Source of the DNA: Rhizomicrobium sp. | GTDB taxonomy: Bacteria > Pseudomonadota > Alphaproteobacteria > Micropepsales > Micropepsaceae | Length of the DNA: 64,000 bases | Reading direction: 5' to 3' | NCBI GenBank assembly: GCA_037200385.1 | Contig: JBBCGL010000001.1 | Coordinates: 2,619,418 to 2,683,417 of the forward strand | Part shown: one piece after another, positions 1-7,781 of the stretch | Position numbering within the stretch: the first letter of the stretch is position 1 | Layout of the letters: every line of letters starts with the position of its first letter | Notes under the pieces: generated by a model | Told to the model about the DNA's origin: nothing | The model's database searches: none | The model's input: the letters and a program-made list of their open reading frames with translations, nothing else | Position numbers and translations under genes: made by a program

Positions 1-128
1 TATGGGAGCGCGAGGCGCCCAAATTGCTCGCGGCCTATGACTGCCTGCTGCACCCGAAAATCGGATCGCAATCCGCTTCGGCATCCGCCGCGAACTCCGG
101 CATGGCTCCGCCGGCCAATCGCAACTAA
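1..128 (+). CDS. C-terminal end of a probable glycosyltransferase (partial)
   Basis: An open frame entering from the left edge ends at TAA 126-128 and gives 41 residues starting WEREAPKLLAAYDCLL, followed by a Ser/Ala/Asn-rich tail. A terminal helix of the form W-x-x-E-x-x-K-L-L-x-x-Y is common at the end of GT4-type glycosyltransferases, and the following genes belong to an exopolysaccharide locus, so a glycosyltransferase is the best guess. No catalytic part is inside the window, so the identity is inferred from this short tail and from context. Confidence 0.45.
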   Translation, partial: WEREAPKLLAAYDCLLHPKIGSQSASASAANSGMAPPANRN

Positions 129-155
129 GCTGGCCTGCCGCTTCCTGGCGATCTT

Positions 156-956
156 ATGAACGACGTCGCATCTGCATTGGGCCGTGTCGGCCGCTCGCTT
201 CGCGCGGCCTTCACCGGCGGGCGGCGGGACCACGCCAAGCCGTCGCGCGTCCCCGAAGGCGCGCTCGTCTACGCCATCGGCGACATCCATGGCCGCAGCG
301 ATCTGCTGGCGGCGCTGGTCGCGCGGATCGAGGAGGATGTGCAGGCCCGCGCGGCGGCACAGCGCCCCATCGTCGTGTTCGTCGGCGACTATGTCGACCG
401 CGGATCGGATTCGCGCGGCGTGATCGATCTTCTTCTGACCGGACTCCCGCGCGGATGGGACTGCCACTTCCTCAAAGGCAATCACGAGGAGGCTTTGCTC
501 GATTTCCTGGGCGATCCGAAATTCGGCGAGGTCTGGCGCGATTTCGGCGGCTTGCAGACCCTCACCAGCTATGGCGTGGCGATCCTGCGTCAGGGGGCCG
601 AGATCGACTGGCCCGCGACGGCGCGGGCCTTCGCAGCCGCTTTTCCGCGCGAGCATCTCGATTTTCTCAACAACCTGCGCCTGCATGCGGCCATCGGCGA
701 CTATGTCTTCGTCCATGCCGGGGTGCGGCCGCGGATTCCGCTCGAATACCAGTCGGAGCGCGATCTCCTCTGGATCCGCGAAGAGTTCACCGCCGCCGGG
801 CGCGCCCTGCCGCAGACCGTGGTCTATGGGCACACGCCCCATGAAGACGTCGTCGTCGGCCCGGGCCGCATCGGCATCGACACCGGGGCCTATGCGACGG
901 GCAAGCTAACGGCTGCCGGGTTCCATGGCGCCGAGGTCTGGTACCTGTCGACCTGA
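156..956 (+). CDS. PPP-family metallophosphoesterase (serine/threonine phosphatase-like)
   Basis: A 266-residue protein with the full PPP metal-site series: GDIHG (residues 42-46), GDYVDRG (77-83), GNHEE (108-112), then HAGVRP and YGHTPHED in the C-terminal third. These residues bind the two-metal centre of PP1-type and bis(5'-nucleosyl)-tetraphosphatase-like enzymes, so it probably removes phosphate from Ser/Thr or from a small phospho-compound in the cytoplasm. It starts 27 bp after the preceding gene and overlaps the convergent lipoprotein gene by about 50 bp at the 3' end. Its place in the polysaccharide locus suggests a regulatory role there, but the substrate cannot be told from sequence. 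Confidence 0.85.
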   Translation: MNDVASALGRVGRSLRAAFTGGRRDHAKPSRVPEGALVYAIGDIHGRSDLLAALVARIEEDVQARAAAQRPIVVFVGDYVDRGSDSRGVIDLLLTGLPRGWDCHFLKGNHEEALLDFLGDPKFGEVWRDFGGLQTLTSYGVAILRQGAEIDWPATARAFAAAFPREHLDFLNNLRLHAAIGDYVFVHAGVRPRIPLEYQSERDLLWIREEFTAAGRALPQTVVYGHTPHEDVVVGPGRIGIDTGAYATGKLTAAGFHGAEVWYLST

Positions 957-1688
957 AGCATCCGAGCCCGCCGGCTGAGCCGCCTTTGCCGAGAGGTTCG
1001 CGACTTGCTGCCTCGCCAGACCGGCCGGTGCCATTCCGCCGCGCTCGGCTGCGGCCTCTGCGAGAAGCACGGCCTGGGCGTTCGCCCCTGCAACCCGCCA
1101 TTGGCCGTCGGCATCCTGTGCCGTAACCCAGGTGTAGTTCGTCTCGCTCCAGGGCAGCACCCAGTTGTTCGCATTGTCCAGCACATAGGCCCCCTGCGCG
1201 GTATTGGCGATCAGAACGGCATGCGGACCGGTCTGCGGCGACTGCACGAGGGCAAGACTCAGTTCGCTTGGCGACCAGCCTGCCGCCCAGAGCATCTGAC
1301 GCTTTGCCAAGGCATAGTCCTCACAGTCGCCTTCCGTGGTCGCCGGCTCCCAGACATCCGGCTGTCCGAAACGGTCCTGGTCGGTGACGTAGCGCACGCG
1401 GCGGTTGACCTCGCGGTTGACCGAGTCGAGCGCAAGCCAGCGGTCGGGCGTGAGCGGACCATCGGTCCGCGGCACTTCGTAAACGACCGCCGTCGGCCCA
1501 TTGGCCGGCTTGGCCGGGCATTGATCCCGTTCGTGCGCACAAAGCACGACATAGCCAGACGGCGCCGCCGTGGGTAATCCCAGCGGCAACGGTGTACTTA
1601 CGCCCGGAAGAGTTGAACAGGCGGAAACCATAAAAAACAAGGCAAAAGCTACCGCACGCCCACAATAATGGGTTTTGTAATCGCACAT
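906..1688 (-). CDS. LapG-like transglutaminase-like cysteine peptidase lipoprotein (BTLCP family)
   Basis: A 260-residue protein. The N-terminus is a lipoprotein signal ending in the lipobox VSAC, so it should be anchored in the cell envelope. The domain carries the BTLCP/DUF920 catalytic triad: Cys122 in GDCEDYALAK, His156 in PHAVL and Asp171 in LDNANN. The best known member, LapG, cuts large biofilm adhesins in the periplasm. ATG 1688 is chosen because TTGGGG lies five bases before it; a GTG at 1706 is the alternative. The gene runs opposite to the polysaccharide genes and shares their upstream region. No LapD-type partner or adhesin is visible, so the substrate is unknown. Confidence 0.8.
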   Translation of the reverse strand: MCDYKTHYCGRAVAFALFFMVSACSTLPGVSTPLPLGLPTAAPSGYVVLCAHERDQCPAKPANGPTAVVYEVPRTDGPLTPDRWLALDSVNREVNRRVRYVTDQDRFGQPDVWEPATTEGDCEDYALAKRQMLWAAGWSPSELSLALVQSPQTGPHAVLIANTAQGAYVLDNANNWVLPWSETNYTWVTAQDADGQWRVAGANAQAVLLAEAAAERGGMAPAGLARQQVANLSAKAAQPAGSDASGRQVPDLGAMEPGSR

Positions 1689-1767
1689 GAAACGCCCCAA
1701 CAGCACCAGCTAGGGCATCATGACTTCTCGCCTGTTAATCTTCCGGGTTCCGGGAACTTCAAAACCA

Positions 1768-1817
1768 ATTCAAGTTCTATGGGACTTTTTACTTAACTTG
1801 ATTCAAATTTTATGGAT
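1768..1817. promoter_or_regulatory. Pair of imperfect 17-bp direct repeats in the divergent promoter region
   Basis: The 463-bp gap 1689-2151 separates the BTLCP lipoprotein gene from the rightward polysaccharide genes and is much richer in A/T than its surroundings. It contains ATTCAAGTTCTATGGGA (1768-1784) and ATTCAAATTTTATGGAT (1801-1817), 13 of 17 bases identical and exactly 33 bp (three helical turns) apart. The 10-mer ATTCAAGTTC recurs at 9491-9500, upstream of the priming transferase gene. This arrangement suggests a binding site for a shared regulator; the regulator is not identified. Confidence 0.4.
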
Positions 1818-1878
1818 TCTGTACTTGAACAGGTAATGCACGGCTGGGTTGCACAAGAAATTTCCGCCAATACCGCGT

Positions 1879-1923
1879 CGGCGTGGCCGGACCGGTCGAT
1901 CACCGGCCGGTCCGGCCACGCCG
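1879..1923. promoter_or_regulatory. Perfect 17-bp inverted repeat (strong hairpin) upstream of the polysaccharide genes
   Basis: Positions 1879-1895 are exactly complementary to 1907-1923, separated by an 11-base loop; the arms contain GTGGCCGGACCGG. No T-run follows on either strand, so it is not a classical intrinsic terminator. It lies within the divergent intergenic region, about 230 bp before the ATG at 2152. It could be a leader RNA structure, a terminator for leftward readthrough or a protein-binding dyad. Confidence 0.6.
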
Positions 1924-2151
1924 GCTGGCGCGGCCTGAGCCTCACCGCCTCGCCTGCTAGGTTCCAGTACGGAGCGACAAAACGCCCGCCGCAAAATGCT
2001 CAAAATTTAGGCGAAAGCGTTCCCCAAGAGACACGCTGGCGGCCTGTATTCCAATTTATGCTGCATCGCACCGTCTTAGCCCAAGACGCTTCTGGCCAAT
2101 CGTCTTAATTCCCGCGTAGAGTTCATTTTGGGTTACTAGGTGGAGGGGCCA

Positions 2152-2670
2152 ATGCGCTTCTGGTCCGCGCGTATGTTGTTGGTTTCGACGAGCATCGCGA
2201 TAGGTGTCTCGCTGACGACGTTGGCGGCGCCCGCTGCCTTGGCGGCAGCCACCGTCGTGACCGATCCCGTGAGCGGCAACGTCACCGTCACGCTGGCGGA
2301 CAATGCGAGCGTCCAGGTATCGGCGACGCTGGCGGCGCAGATCGTCGCGGCGATGAATGCCGGCGACCCCGCCGCCGTCACAGCGGCGATCAAGGCGCTG
2401 GTGCGGAGCTACGCCGCAAACGATACCGATCTCGCAACGGCGATCTATGTCCTGGCCGCGTCGTCGACCGGCGATCGCGCGCTTCAGGCGGCGGCCTATG
2501 CCGGCGTCGTCGCGGGCAATCCGGCCGCTGCCACGCAAGTTGCCGCAAACGGCACCGCCGGCGGCGGAACCCCGGGCGGCCAAGCCACCGCCGTCACATC
2601 CGGGGACAACAACTTCCCCGGCGGCGGCACCAGCGGTGGGGGCAGCACGCCGAGCCCCAACGGCCCCTGA
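2152..2670 (+). CDS. Small secreted Ala/Gly-rich protein of unknown function
   Basis: A 172-residue protein with a clear Sec signal peptide (MRFWSARMLLVSTSIAIGVS to about AALAA), an Ala-rich helical middle and a low-complexity Gly/Ser/Pro tail. GGAGGGG at 2142-2148 sets the ATG at 2152. It is the first gene of the rightward polysaccharide block and is followed 116 bp later by the outer-membrane barrel gene. No known domain is recognised. The position suggests an envelope accessory of polysaccharide secretion, but that is inference from location only. Confidence 0.6.
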   Translation: MRFWSARMLLVSTSIAIGVSLTTLAAPAALAAATVVTDPVSGNVTVTLADNASVQVSATLAAQIVAAMNAGDPAAVTAAIKALVRSYAANDTDLATAIYVLAASSTGDRALQAAAYAGVVAGNPAAATQVAANGTAGGGTPGGQATAVTSGDNNFPGGGTSGGGSTPSPNGP

Positions 2671-2786
2671 TCGGAAGCCGGCTGTGTTCCAGCCGGTCAA
2701 CGGGCCGATTGATCCGCGCACGGCAGGCGGTTCGTAAGACAAGCGGCAGAGAATATCGGCGATGAGCGTTAGTGGGGGACGGACAC

Positions 2787-4013
2787 GTGATTTCGGGGCG
2801 TAAGGTTACTTTTGCACTGACCTTTGTGTGTGCAGGCCTGTTGTCGGCGCGGACGGCGACCGCCCAGCAGATTGCGCCCACCAATGTCGGCCCGGAATCC
2901 GAACTCGGCATCCATCTGGGCGGCTTCATGCTCTATCCGTCGCTGGATCTGAGCGGGCAGTACAACGACAACGTCTTCGCGGTGGACACCGGCGCAAAGT
3001 CCGATGTCAGCTGGGACGTCCATCCGGCACTCCGCCTCGAATCCACCTGGACCCATTATCTCGTCGTGCTGAAGGCGGAGTACGATCTGCGCCGCTTCGA
3101 TACGCTGACCCAGGAAAATACCGACAATTACCTGTTCGGCGGCGAAACCAAGTTCGATCTGGGATCGGACACGCAGTTCGACGCGACATCCGAATATGCG
3201 CGGCTGTCCGAGCTTCCTGGCAACACGAACGTCACCACGAATGCGGCCAAGCCGACGAACTATTTCCGGTGGAACAACGCCGCCGACATCAAGCACGTCT
3301 TCGACCGGCTGCAGGTCGACATCGGGGGCGCCTATACGACGCTTCGCTTCCAGAACACCCCGGCGGTCGGCGGCGGCACGCTCTTCGAGGTCGACCGCAA
3401 CCGCGACGTCGCGAGCGCCTATCTGGATCTCGGCTACCAGTTCAGCCCCGGCTACCAGGTGTTCGCCCGCGCCAACTGGAATCAGCGCGACTATGAATTG
3501 GCGGTCTTCAAGTTCCGCAATTCGACGGGCTATCAGGCCGATGCCGGCGTCCGGGTGCAGCTGAGCCATCTGGTCGACGGCCAAGCCTATGTCGGCTATC
3601 TCCAGCAGGACTACAAAGCGCCGCTGACGAATATCGGCGGCGTCGATTACGGCGCCCAGCTGCACTGGTCGGCGACGCGGCTCACCGACGTCACGCTCGA
3701 CGTGCACCGCTCGATCGAGGAAACCGATCAGGTCGGAGCGACCGGCTATTTCGCGACCGTCGCGTCGCTCGACGTCTCGCACGCGCTGACCCGCTCGGTG
3801 ACCTTGAATGCGAACGTCGCCTATACGAACAACGACTATCACGGGGTCGTCCGGAACGAGGACATCTACACCGCCGGATTCGGGATCGACTACCATTTCC
3901 GGCCGCAGATCCATCTGGTGGCGGACTACCAGTACAACACACGCGACTCGAACGTTCCCGGCACCAATTACAGCCAGAATATCGTAGAGGCGCATCTGCG
4001 ACTGGCGCTTTAG
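2787..4013 (+). CDS. Outer-membrane beta-barrel protein of the exopolysaccharide locus (BBP2-like)
   Basis: A 408-residue protein starting at GTG 2787, placed 7 bp after a GGGGGA ribosome site. The N-terminus is a signal peptide ending near TATAQQ. The mature part alternates polar and aromatic residues in beta-hairpin pattern (for example LGYQFSPGYQVFARANW and VDYGAQLHWSATRL), typical of the outer-membrane beta-barrel proteins (PF10082 type) found in alphaproteobacterial exopolysaccharide operons. It likely sits in the outer membrane and helps release the polymer. It precedes the tyrosine autokinase gene by 41 bp or more and is probably cotranscribed with it. Confidence 0.75.
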   Translation: MISGRKVTFALTFVCAGLLSARTATAQQIAPTNVGPESELGIHLGGFMLYPSLDLSGQYNDNVFAVDTGAKSDVSWDVHPALRLESTWTHYLVVLKAEYDLRRFDTLTQENTDNYLFGGETKFDLGSDTQFDATSEYARLSELPGNTNVTTNAAKPTNYFRWNNAADIKHVFDRLQVDIGGAYTTLRFQNTPAVGGGTLFEVDRNRDVASAYLDLGYQFSPGYQVFARANWNQRDYELAVFKFRNSTGYQADAGVRVQLSHLVDGQAYVGYLQQDYKAPLTNIGGVDYGAQLHWSATRLTDVTLDVHRSIEETDQVGATGYFATVASLDVSHALTRSVTLNANVAYTNNDYHGVVRNEDIYTAGFGIDYHFRPQIHLVADYQYNTRDSNVPGTNYSQNIVEAHLRLAL

Positions 4014-4054
4014 CCGGCAAGAACCAAGGATGGCCGGGCGCAGCCGGAAATGCG

Positions 4055-6355
4055 ATGCTGGGTCCGCTCGCGCCCGCGCCGTCGGCGCTTCAAAGTATGG
4101 GACCTATGGACACTCAAAACCCAGCGGCTGGGGAAATCTTACCGCCCGAACGCGCTGAAGGCGCGGAGCGCTTCGTCGGCAGCACACCGGAACTTTCGAT
4201 CGCCGCCCTGCTCGCCGTGCTGCGCCGGCGGGCGATTCCGATGCTCGCCGCCTTCGTGGTGGTGACCGCCATCGGCGTCGCCTATACGATGAGCCTGACG
4301 CCGCGCTATACGGCGATCTCGACCGTATTGTTCGATCCCGAGAACCAGAACGCCGTCGACCTTCAGCAGATTCTGGGCGAGCAGTCCGGCCCGCCGATCT
4401 CCATCGCGAACCAGATCCAGATCCTGACATCGTCGTCTTTCGCCGGAAAGATCGTCGACAAGCTCGATCTCGAATCCGACCCGGAGTTCGGCGCGGGCGC
4501 GACGGGCGGCTTCGGCCTCGTCCGGTCCCTCAAAAATCTCGCCGGGCTGGGCGGCGGAGGCACGCCGGACAAGGACGACGTGCGGATCGCCACCATGGGA
4601 CGGTTCGAGGACCGCCTGACGGCCGGCGTCGCGGAAGGCACCTCGGTCATCACCATCCAGTTTTCGTCGCAGGATCCGGCGAAAGCCGCCCGGATCGCCA
4701 ACACCGTCGCCGACGGCTACATCACCGACCAGCTGGAAGCGAAATTCGAAGCCACGCGGATCGCAAACAACTGGCTGAGCCAGCGCCTGGCCGAATTGCG
4801 CAAGCGGGTCGCCGAAGCCGAAGGCGCCGTCGCGAGCTATGCCGCCGCGAACCATCTGCAGACGCTGAACGAGGCCGGCCAGACCCTGCAGGATCAGCGC
4901 GTCGCCAACCTCAATGACGAATTGCTCAAGGCGCGCACGGATTATGCGGAAAAGGCGACGCGCCTGAACGGGGTTCGTGCCGTGCTCGCGCGCGGCGGTT
5001 CGGTCGAGGCGATCCCTGAGCTGATGAATTCCGCGGTGTTCCAGACCCTGCGCACGCAGCGGGCCGCGCTGCTGCAGCAACAGTCGCAGCTCTCCTCGAC
5101 CTTCGGTGCCCGCCATCCGGAGATGATCAAGCTCACCGAGCAGATCAACAGCATCAACCAGCAGATCAACGGTGAAATCCAGCGCATCCTGTCCGCGCTG
5201 CAAAGCGACGTCGCGGTGTCGAGCGCGCAACTTGCCGTCGTCCAGAACGGACTGCGGGACGCGGAAGGACAGAACGCCACGGCGAGCCAGGCCAACGTCC
5301 AGCTGCGCGAGCTGCAACGCAACGCCGACTCCGCCAAGTCGCTCTACGAGGCCTTCCTCAAGCGCTTCAACGAGTTGGGCGAACAGGGCACGCTGCAGAC
5401 CACGCAGGCGCGCGTGATCAGCCGCGCCACGGTGCCGGCGAATGCGTCCTATCCCAAGACCCTGCTCTATCTCGCCGGCAGCGCCGGGGCCGGACTGCTC
5501 GCCGCCGCCATCATGGCGTTCCTGCTCGAACAGCTCGATCGCGGGCTGCGCACGCGTCAGCAGGTCGAGAGCGAGCTCAATTTCCCCATGCTGGCAAGCC
5601 TGCCGCTGGTCGACAGCGCCGAACTTTCCTGGAACGGCACCCCGCACACCCCCTCGGAGATCGTCGTCCACAAACCCCTGTCGGCCTACAATGAGGCGTT
5701 CCGGATGCTGCGGGCGGGGATTCAGCTGTCGAATGTCGATTCGGAGCCGGTGCTGGTGCTGATCACCTCGGCGCTGCCGAACGAGGGCAAATCGACCGGT
5801 GCCCTGTCGCTGGCGCGCTCCTGCGCCCAGGCGGGGGACCGCGTCCTGCTCATAGACGGCGATATCCGGCGGCCCAGCATCGGAGCGATCCTGAAGCGGA
5901 AACAGGACAAGGGCATTGGCCTGGTCCAGTGCATCCGCGGCGAAGCGCAGGTGCATGAGGCGGTGATCAAGGACGAGATCAGCTCGCTGCACATCCTGCT
6001 GCCGGGCGCGACGGTCAACAATCCGCCCGACATCCTGTCGTCGGCGGCGATGCGCAATCTCCTGGAAGCGGCGCGGCAGAGCTACGACCTGGTGCTGATC
6101 GACTCTTCGCCGGTCCTGCCGGTGATCGATGCGCGCCTGCTGGCGCGGCTGTGCGATACGACCGTCTTCTTCATCCGCTGGGAGGAGACGCCGAAGGATG
6201 CCGCCCAGGAGGCGCTCCGGCTGCTGCTGTCCTTCGACGCGCCGATCGCCGGCGTGGCGCTGAGCATGACCGATCGCAAGCGCCAGACGCGCTACGGCTA
6301 TCACGGCGACAGCTACAGCTATTATGGAAAATACAAAGACTACTACGCGTCCTGA
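4055..6355 (+). CDS. Polysaccharide co-polymerase / BY-type tyrosine autokinase (Wzc-like)
   Basis: A 766-residue protein. The N-terminal half is a Wzz chain-length domain with two membrane segments (near residues 60-80 and 465-490) flanking a long coiled-coil periplasmic part. The C-terminal half is a BY-kinase: Walker A SALPNEGKST (near residue 572), Walker A' LIDGDIRRP, Walker B LVLIDSSPV, and a tail with eight tyrosines (RYGYHGDSYSYYGKYKDYY) for autophosphorylation. It should control polymer length and export together with the Wza-like protein at 7178. The start is uncertain: ATG 4055, 4097 and 4106 are in frame and none has a strong ribosome site. The tail overlaps the next start codon. 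Confidence 0.9.
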   Translation: MLGPLAPAPSALQSMGPMDTQNPAAGEILPPERAEGAERFVGSTPELSIAALLAVLRRRAIPMLAAFVVVTAIGVAYTMSLTPRYTAISTVLFDPENQNAVDLQQILGEQSGPPISIANQIQILTSSSFAGKIVDKLDLESDPEFGAGATGGFGLVRSLKNLAGLGGGGTPDKDDVRIATMGRFEDRLTAGVAEGTSVITIQFSSQDPAKAARIANTVADGYITDQLEAKFEATRIANNWLSQRLAELRKRVAEAEGAVASYAAANHLQTLNEAGQTLQDQRVANLNDELLKARTDYAEKATRLNGVRAVLARGGSVEAIPELMNSAVFQTLRTQRAALLQQQSQLSSTFGARHPEMIKLTEQINSINQQINGEIQRILSALQSDVAVSSAQLAVVQNGLRDAEGQNATASQANVQLRELQRNADSAKSLYEAFLKRFNELGEQGTLQTTQARVISRATVPANASYPKTLLYLAGSAGAGLLAAAIMAFLLEQLDRGLRTRQQVESELNFPMLASLPLVDSAELSWNGTPHTPSEIVVHKPLSAYNEAFRMLRAGIQLSNVDSEPVLVLITSALPNEGKSTGALSLARSCAQAGDRVLLIDGDIRRPSIGAILKRKQDKGIGLVQCIRGEAQVHEAVIKDEISSLHILLPGATVNNPPDILSSAAMRNLLEAARQSYDLVLIDSSPVLPVIDARLLARLCDTTVFFIRWEETPKDAAQEALRLLLSFDAPIAGVALSMTDRKRQTRYGYHGDSYSYYGKYKDYYAS

Positions 6356-7040
6356 TGAGCCGCCGGCGTGGCGCGCAAGGCCTGCGGCGTTCGCGCTGCT
6401 GGCGTTTGCGCTGGGGCTGATCGTCCTTTCCGGCGGTCTGCTTCGGCACGATCTGGCGCTCTATCGGCTCCATGCGGTGGCGAAGGCCATCCGGTTCGGC
6501 GAGCCGGTTTCGAATGCCGGGCTGGCGCAGGCGGTGCAGCAGGCGATCGTCGGAGACCAGGACCATGTGCTGAACGCGAGCGATCTCGACGATGCGGCGC
6601 AGGTCGCGTCGCTTTTTGCCGAGCGCAACCGTGCGAGCTTTCTGGCGCCGTCGCTGCAGCTGACGGCCGAAAACCTGCTGCGGGCACGCCTCGCCGAGGC
6701 GCCCGCCGACGGCAATTCCTGGCTGCGACTTGCCTATGTCCGTACCGCGCGGATCGGGCTCGATCCCCTCGCCCATGCCGCGCTGCGGATGTCCTGGCTC
6801 GCGACGCCCCGCGAATTCGCGGTGATGTGGCCCAGCCTGCGGTTTCGCGTCGCCCATTGGGACCGGCTGACGATCGAGGAGCAGTTCGCCGCCGCGGATC
6901 TCGTTGCCGGCCTGTGGCACAAGCCGCCGGAGCGCGATGCCCTCGGGCATTTCCTCGCCAAGCTGCCGCCCCATTTGCGCTCTACGCTGCTGGCGGACAT
7001 GACGGACCCCGAAGCGCGGGCCGCCCTCCGGAAAGCCTGA
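6324..7040 (+). CDS. Single-pass membrane protein of the polysaccharide locus, function unknown
   Basis: A 238-residue protein with one membrane segment near residues 20-42 (FALLAFALGLIVLSGGLL) and a helical soluble remainder rich in Ala/Leu, resembling a TPR-like solenoid without clear repeats. Its ATG lies inside the tyrosine tail of the autokinase gene, 32 bp before that gene's end, so translation is likely coupled. No family is recognised. Position between the Wzc-like and Wza-like genes suggests a structural or assembly role in polymer export. Confidence 0.65.
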   Translation: MENTKTTTRPDEPPAWRARPAAFALLAFALGLIVLSGGLLRHDLALYRLHAVAKAIRFGEPVSNAGLAQAVQQAIVGDQDHVLNASDLDDAAQVASLFAERNRASFLAPSLQLTAENLLRARLAEAPADGNSWLRLAYVRTARIGLDPLAHAALRMSWLATPREFAVMWPSLRFRVAHWDRLTIEEQFAAADLVAGLWHKPPERDALGHFLAKLPPHLRSTLLADMTDPEARAALRKA

Positions 7041-7177
7041 ATCGACCGGCGTGCCGCGCCGACCGGAGCGACGCGCATTTACCGCAGTTCACTATCCAAT
7101 TGTGCCGGCGCCGGCCGGTACGCTATCTGATAAGGATCGGCCATGCTGGCAGCACGAGACGAACGAGAGGGGCACAG

Positions 7178-7759
7178 ATGAGAGCGTTAGCCGTAGCCTG
7201 CCTTTTGGCCTTTGCCGCGCTCGCTGCCTGCCTGACTCCCGGTGCCATCGCGCCAGCCGCCGCACAGACCGTCGCAGCGCCGGACGATTCGATCAACTCG
7301 ACCTATCGCCTGGGCCCGGGCGACAAGGTGCATGTCAGCGTCTACGGCCAGGCCGACCTGAGCGGCGAGTTCGCCATCGACGGGGGCGGCTCGGTCCAGC
7401 TGCCGCTGATCGGCCAGGTGAAGGCCGCCGGCCTGACGGTGCGGCAGTTCGAGGCCGAGATCGCCGACACGCTGCGCAACGGCGAATACCTCAAGGATCC
7501 GCGCGTCAGCGTCGAAGTCGCGAACTATCGTCCGTTCTACATCATCGGCGAGGTGAACAAGCCCGGCGAATATCCGTATGTGAACGACATGACGGTCCTC
7601 AACGCCGTCGCGCTGGCCGGCGGCTTCACGTTCCGGGCGGATGACGGCTCGGTCTACATCCGGCGGCATGGCGGCACGCAAGAGCAGAGGTTTCCGGCCG
7701 ATCAGAGCACGCGGGTCGAGCCCGGCGACATCATTCGCGTCGGCGAACGATTCTTCTGA
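7178..7759 (+). CDS. Polysaccharide export outer-membrane protein (Wza-like, Poly_export + SLBB)
   Basis: A 193-residue secreted protein. A signal peptide (MRALAVACLLAFAALAACL) is followed by the Poly_export domain beginning YRLGPGDKVHVSVYGQ, then an SLBB-type segment (VNKPGEYPYVNDMTVLNAVA). Proteins of this short type form the periplasmic part of the export channel for exopolysaccharide. The ATG at 7178 has GAGAGGGG five bases upstream; earlier in-frame codons have no such site. A Cys lies in the signal region (LAACL), so lipid modification is possible though the lipobox is not ideal. It ends the rightward block, convergent with the priming transferase. Confidence 0.88.
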   Translation: MRALAVACLLAFAALAACLTPGAIAPAAAQTVAAPDDSINSTYRLGPGDKVHVSVYGQADLSGEFAIDGGGSVQLPLIGQVKAAGLTVRQFEAEIADTLRNGEYLKDPRVSVEVANYRPFYIIGEVNKPGEYPYVNDMTVLNAVALAGGFTFRADDGSVYIRRHGGTQEQRFPADQSTRVEPGDIIRVGERFF

Positions 7760-7781
7760 GACCGGGACCGCCTTCTGTGGG

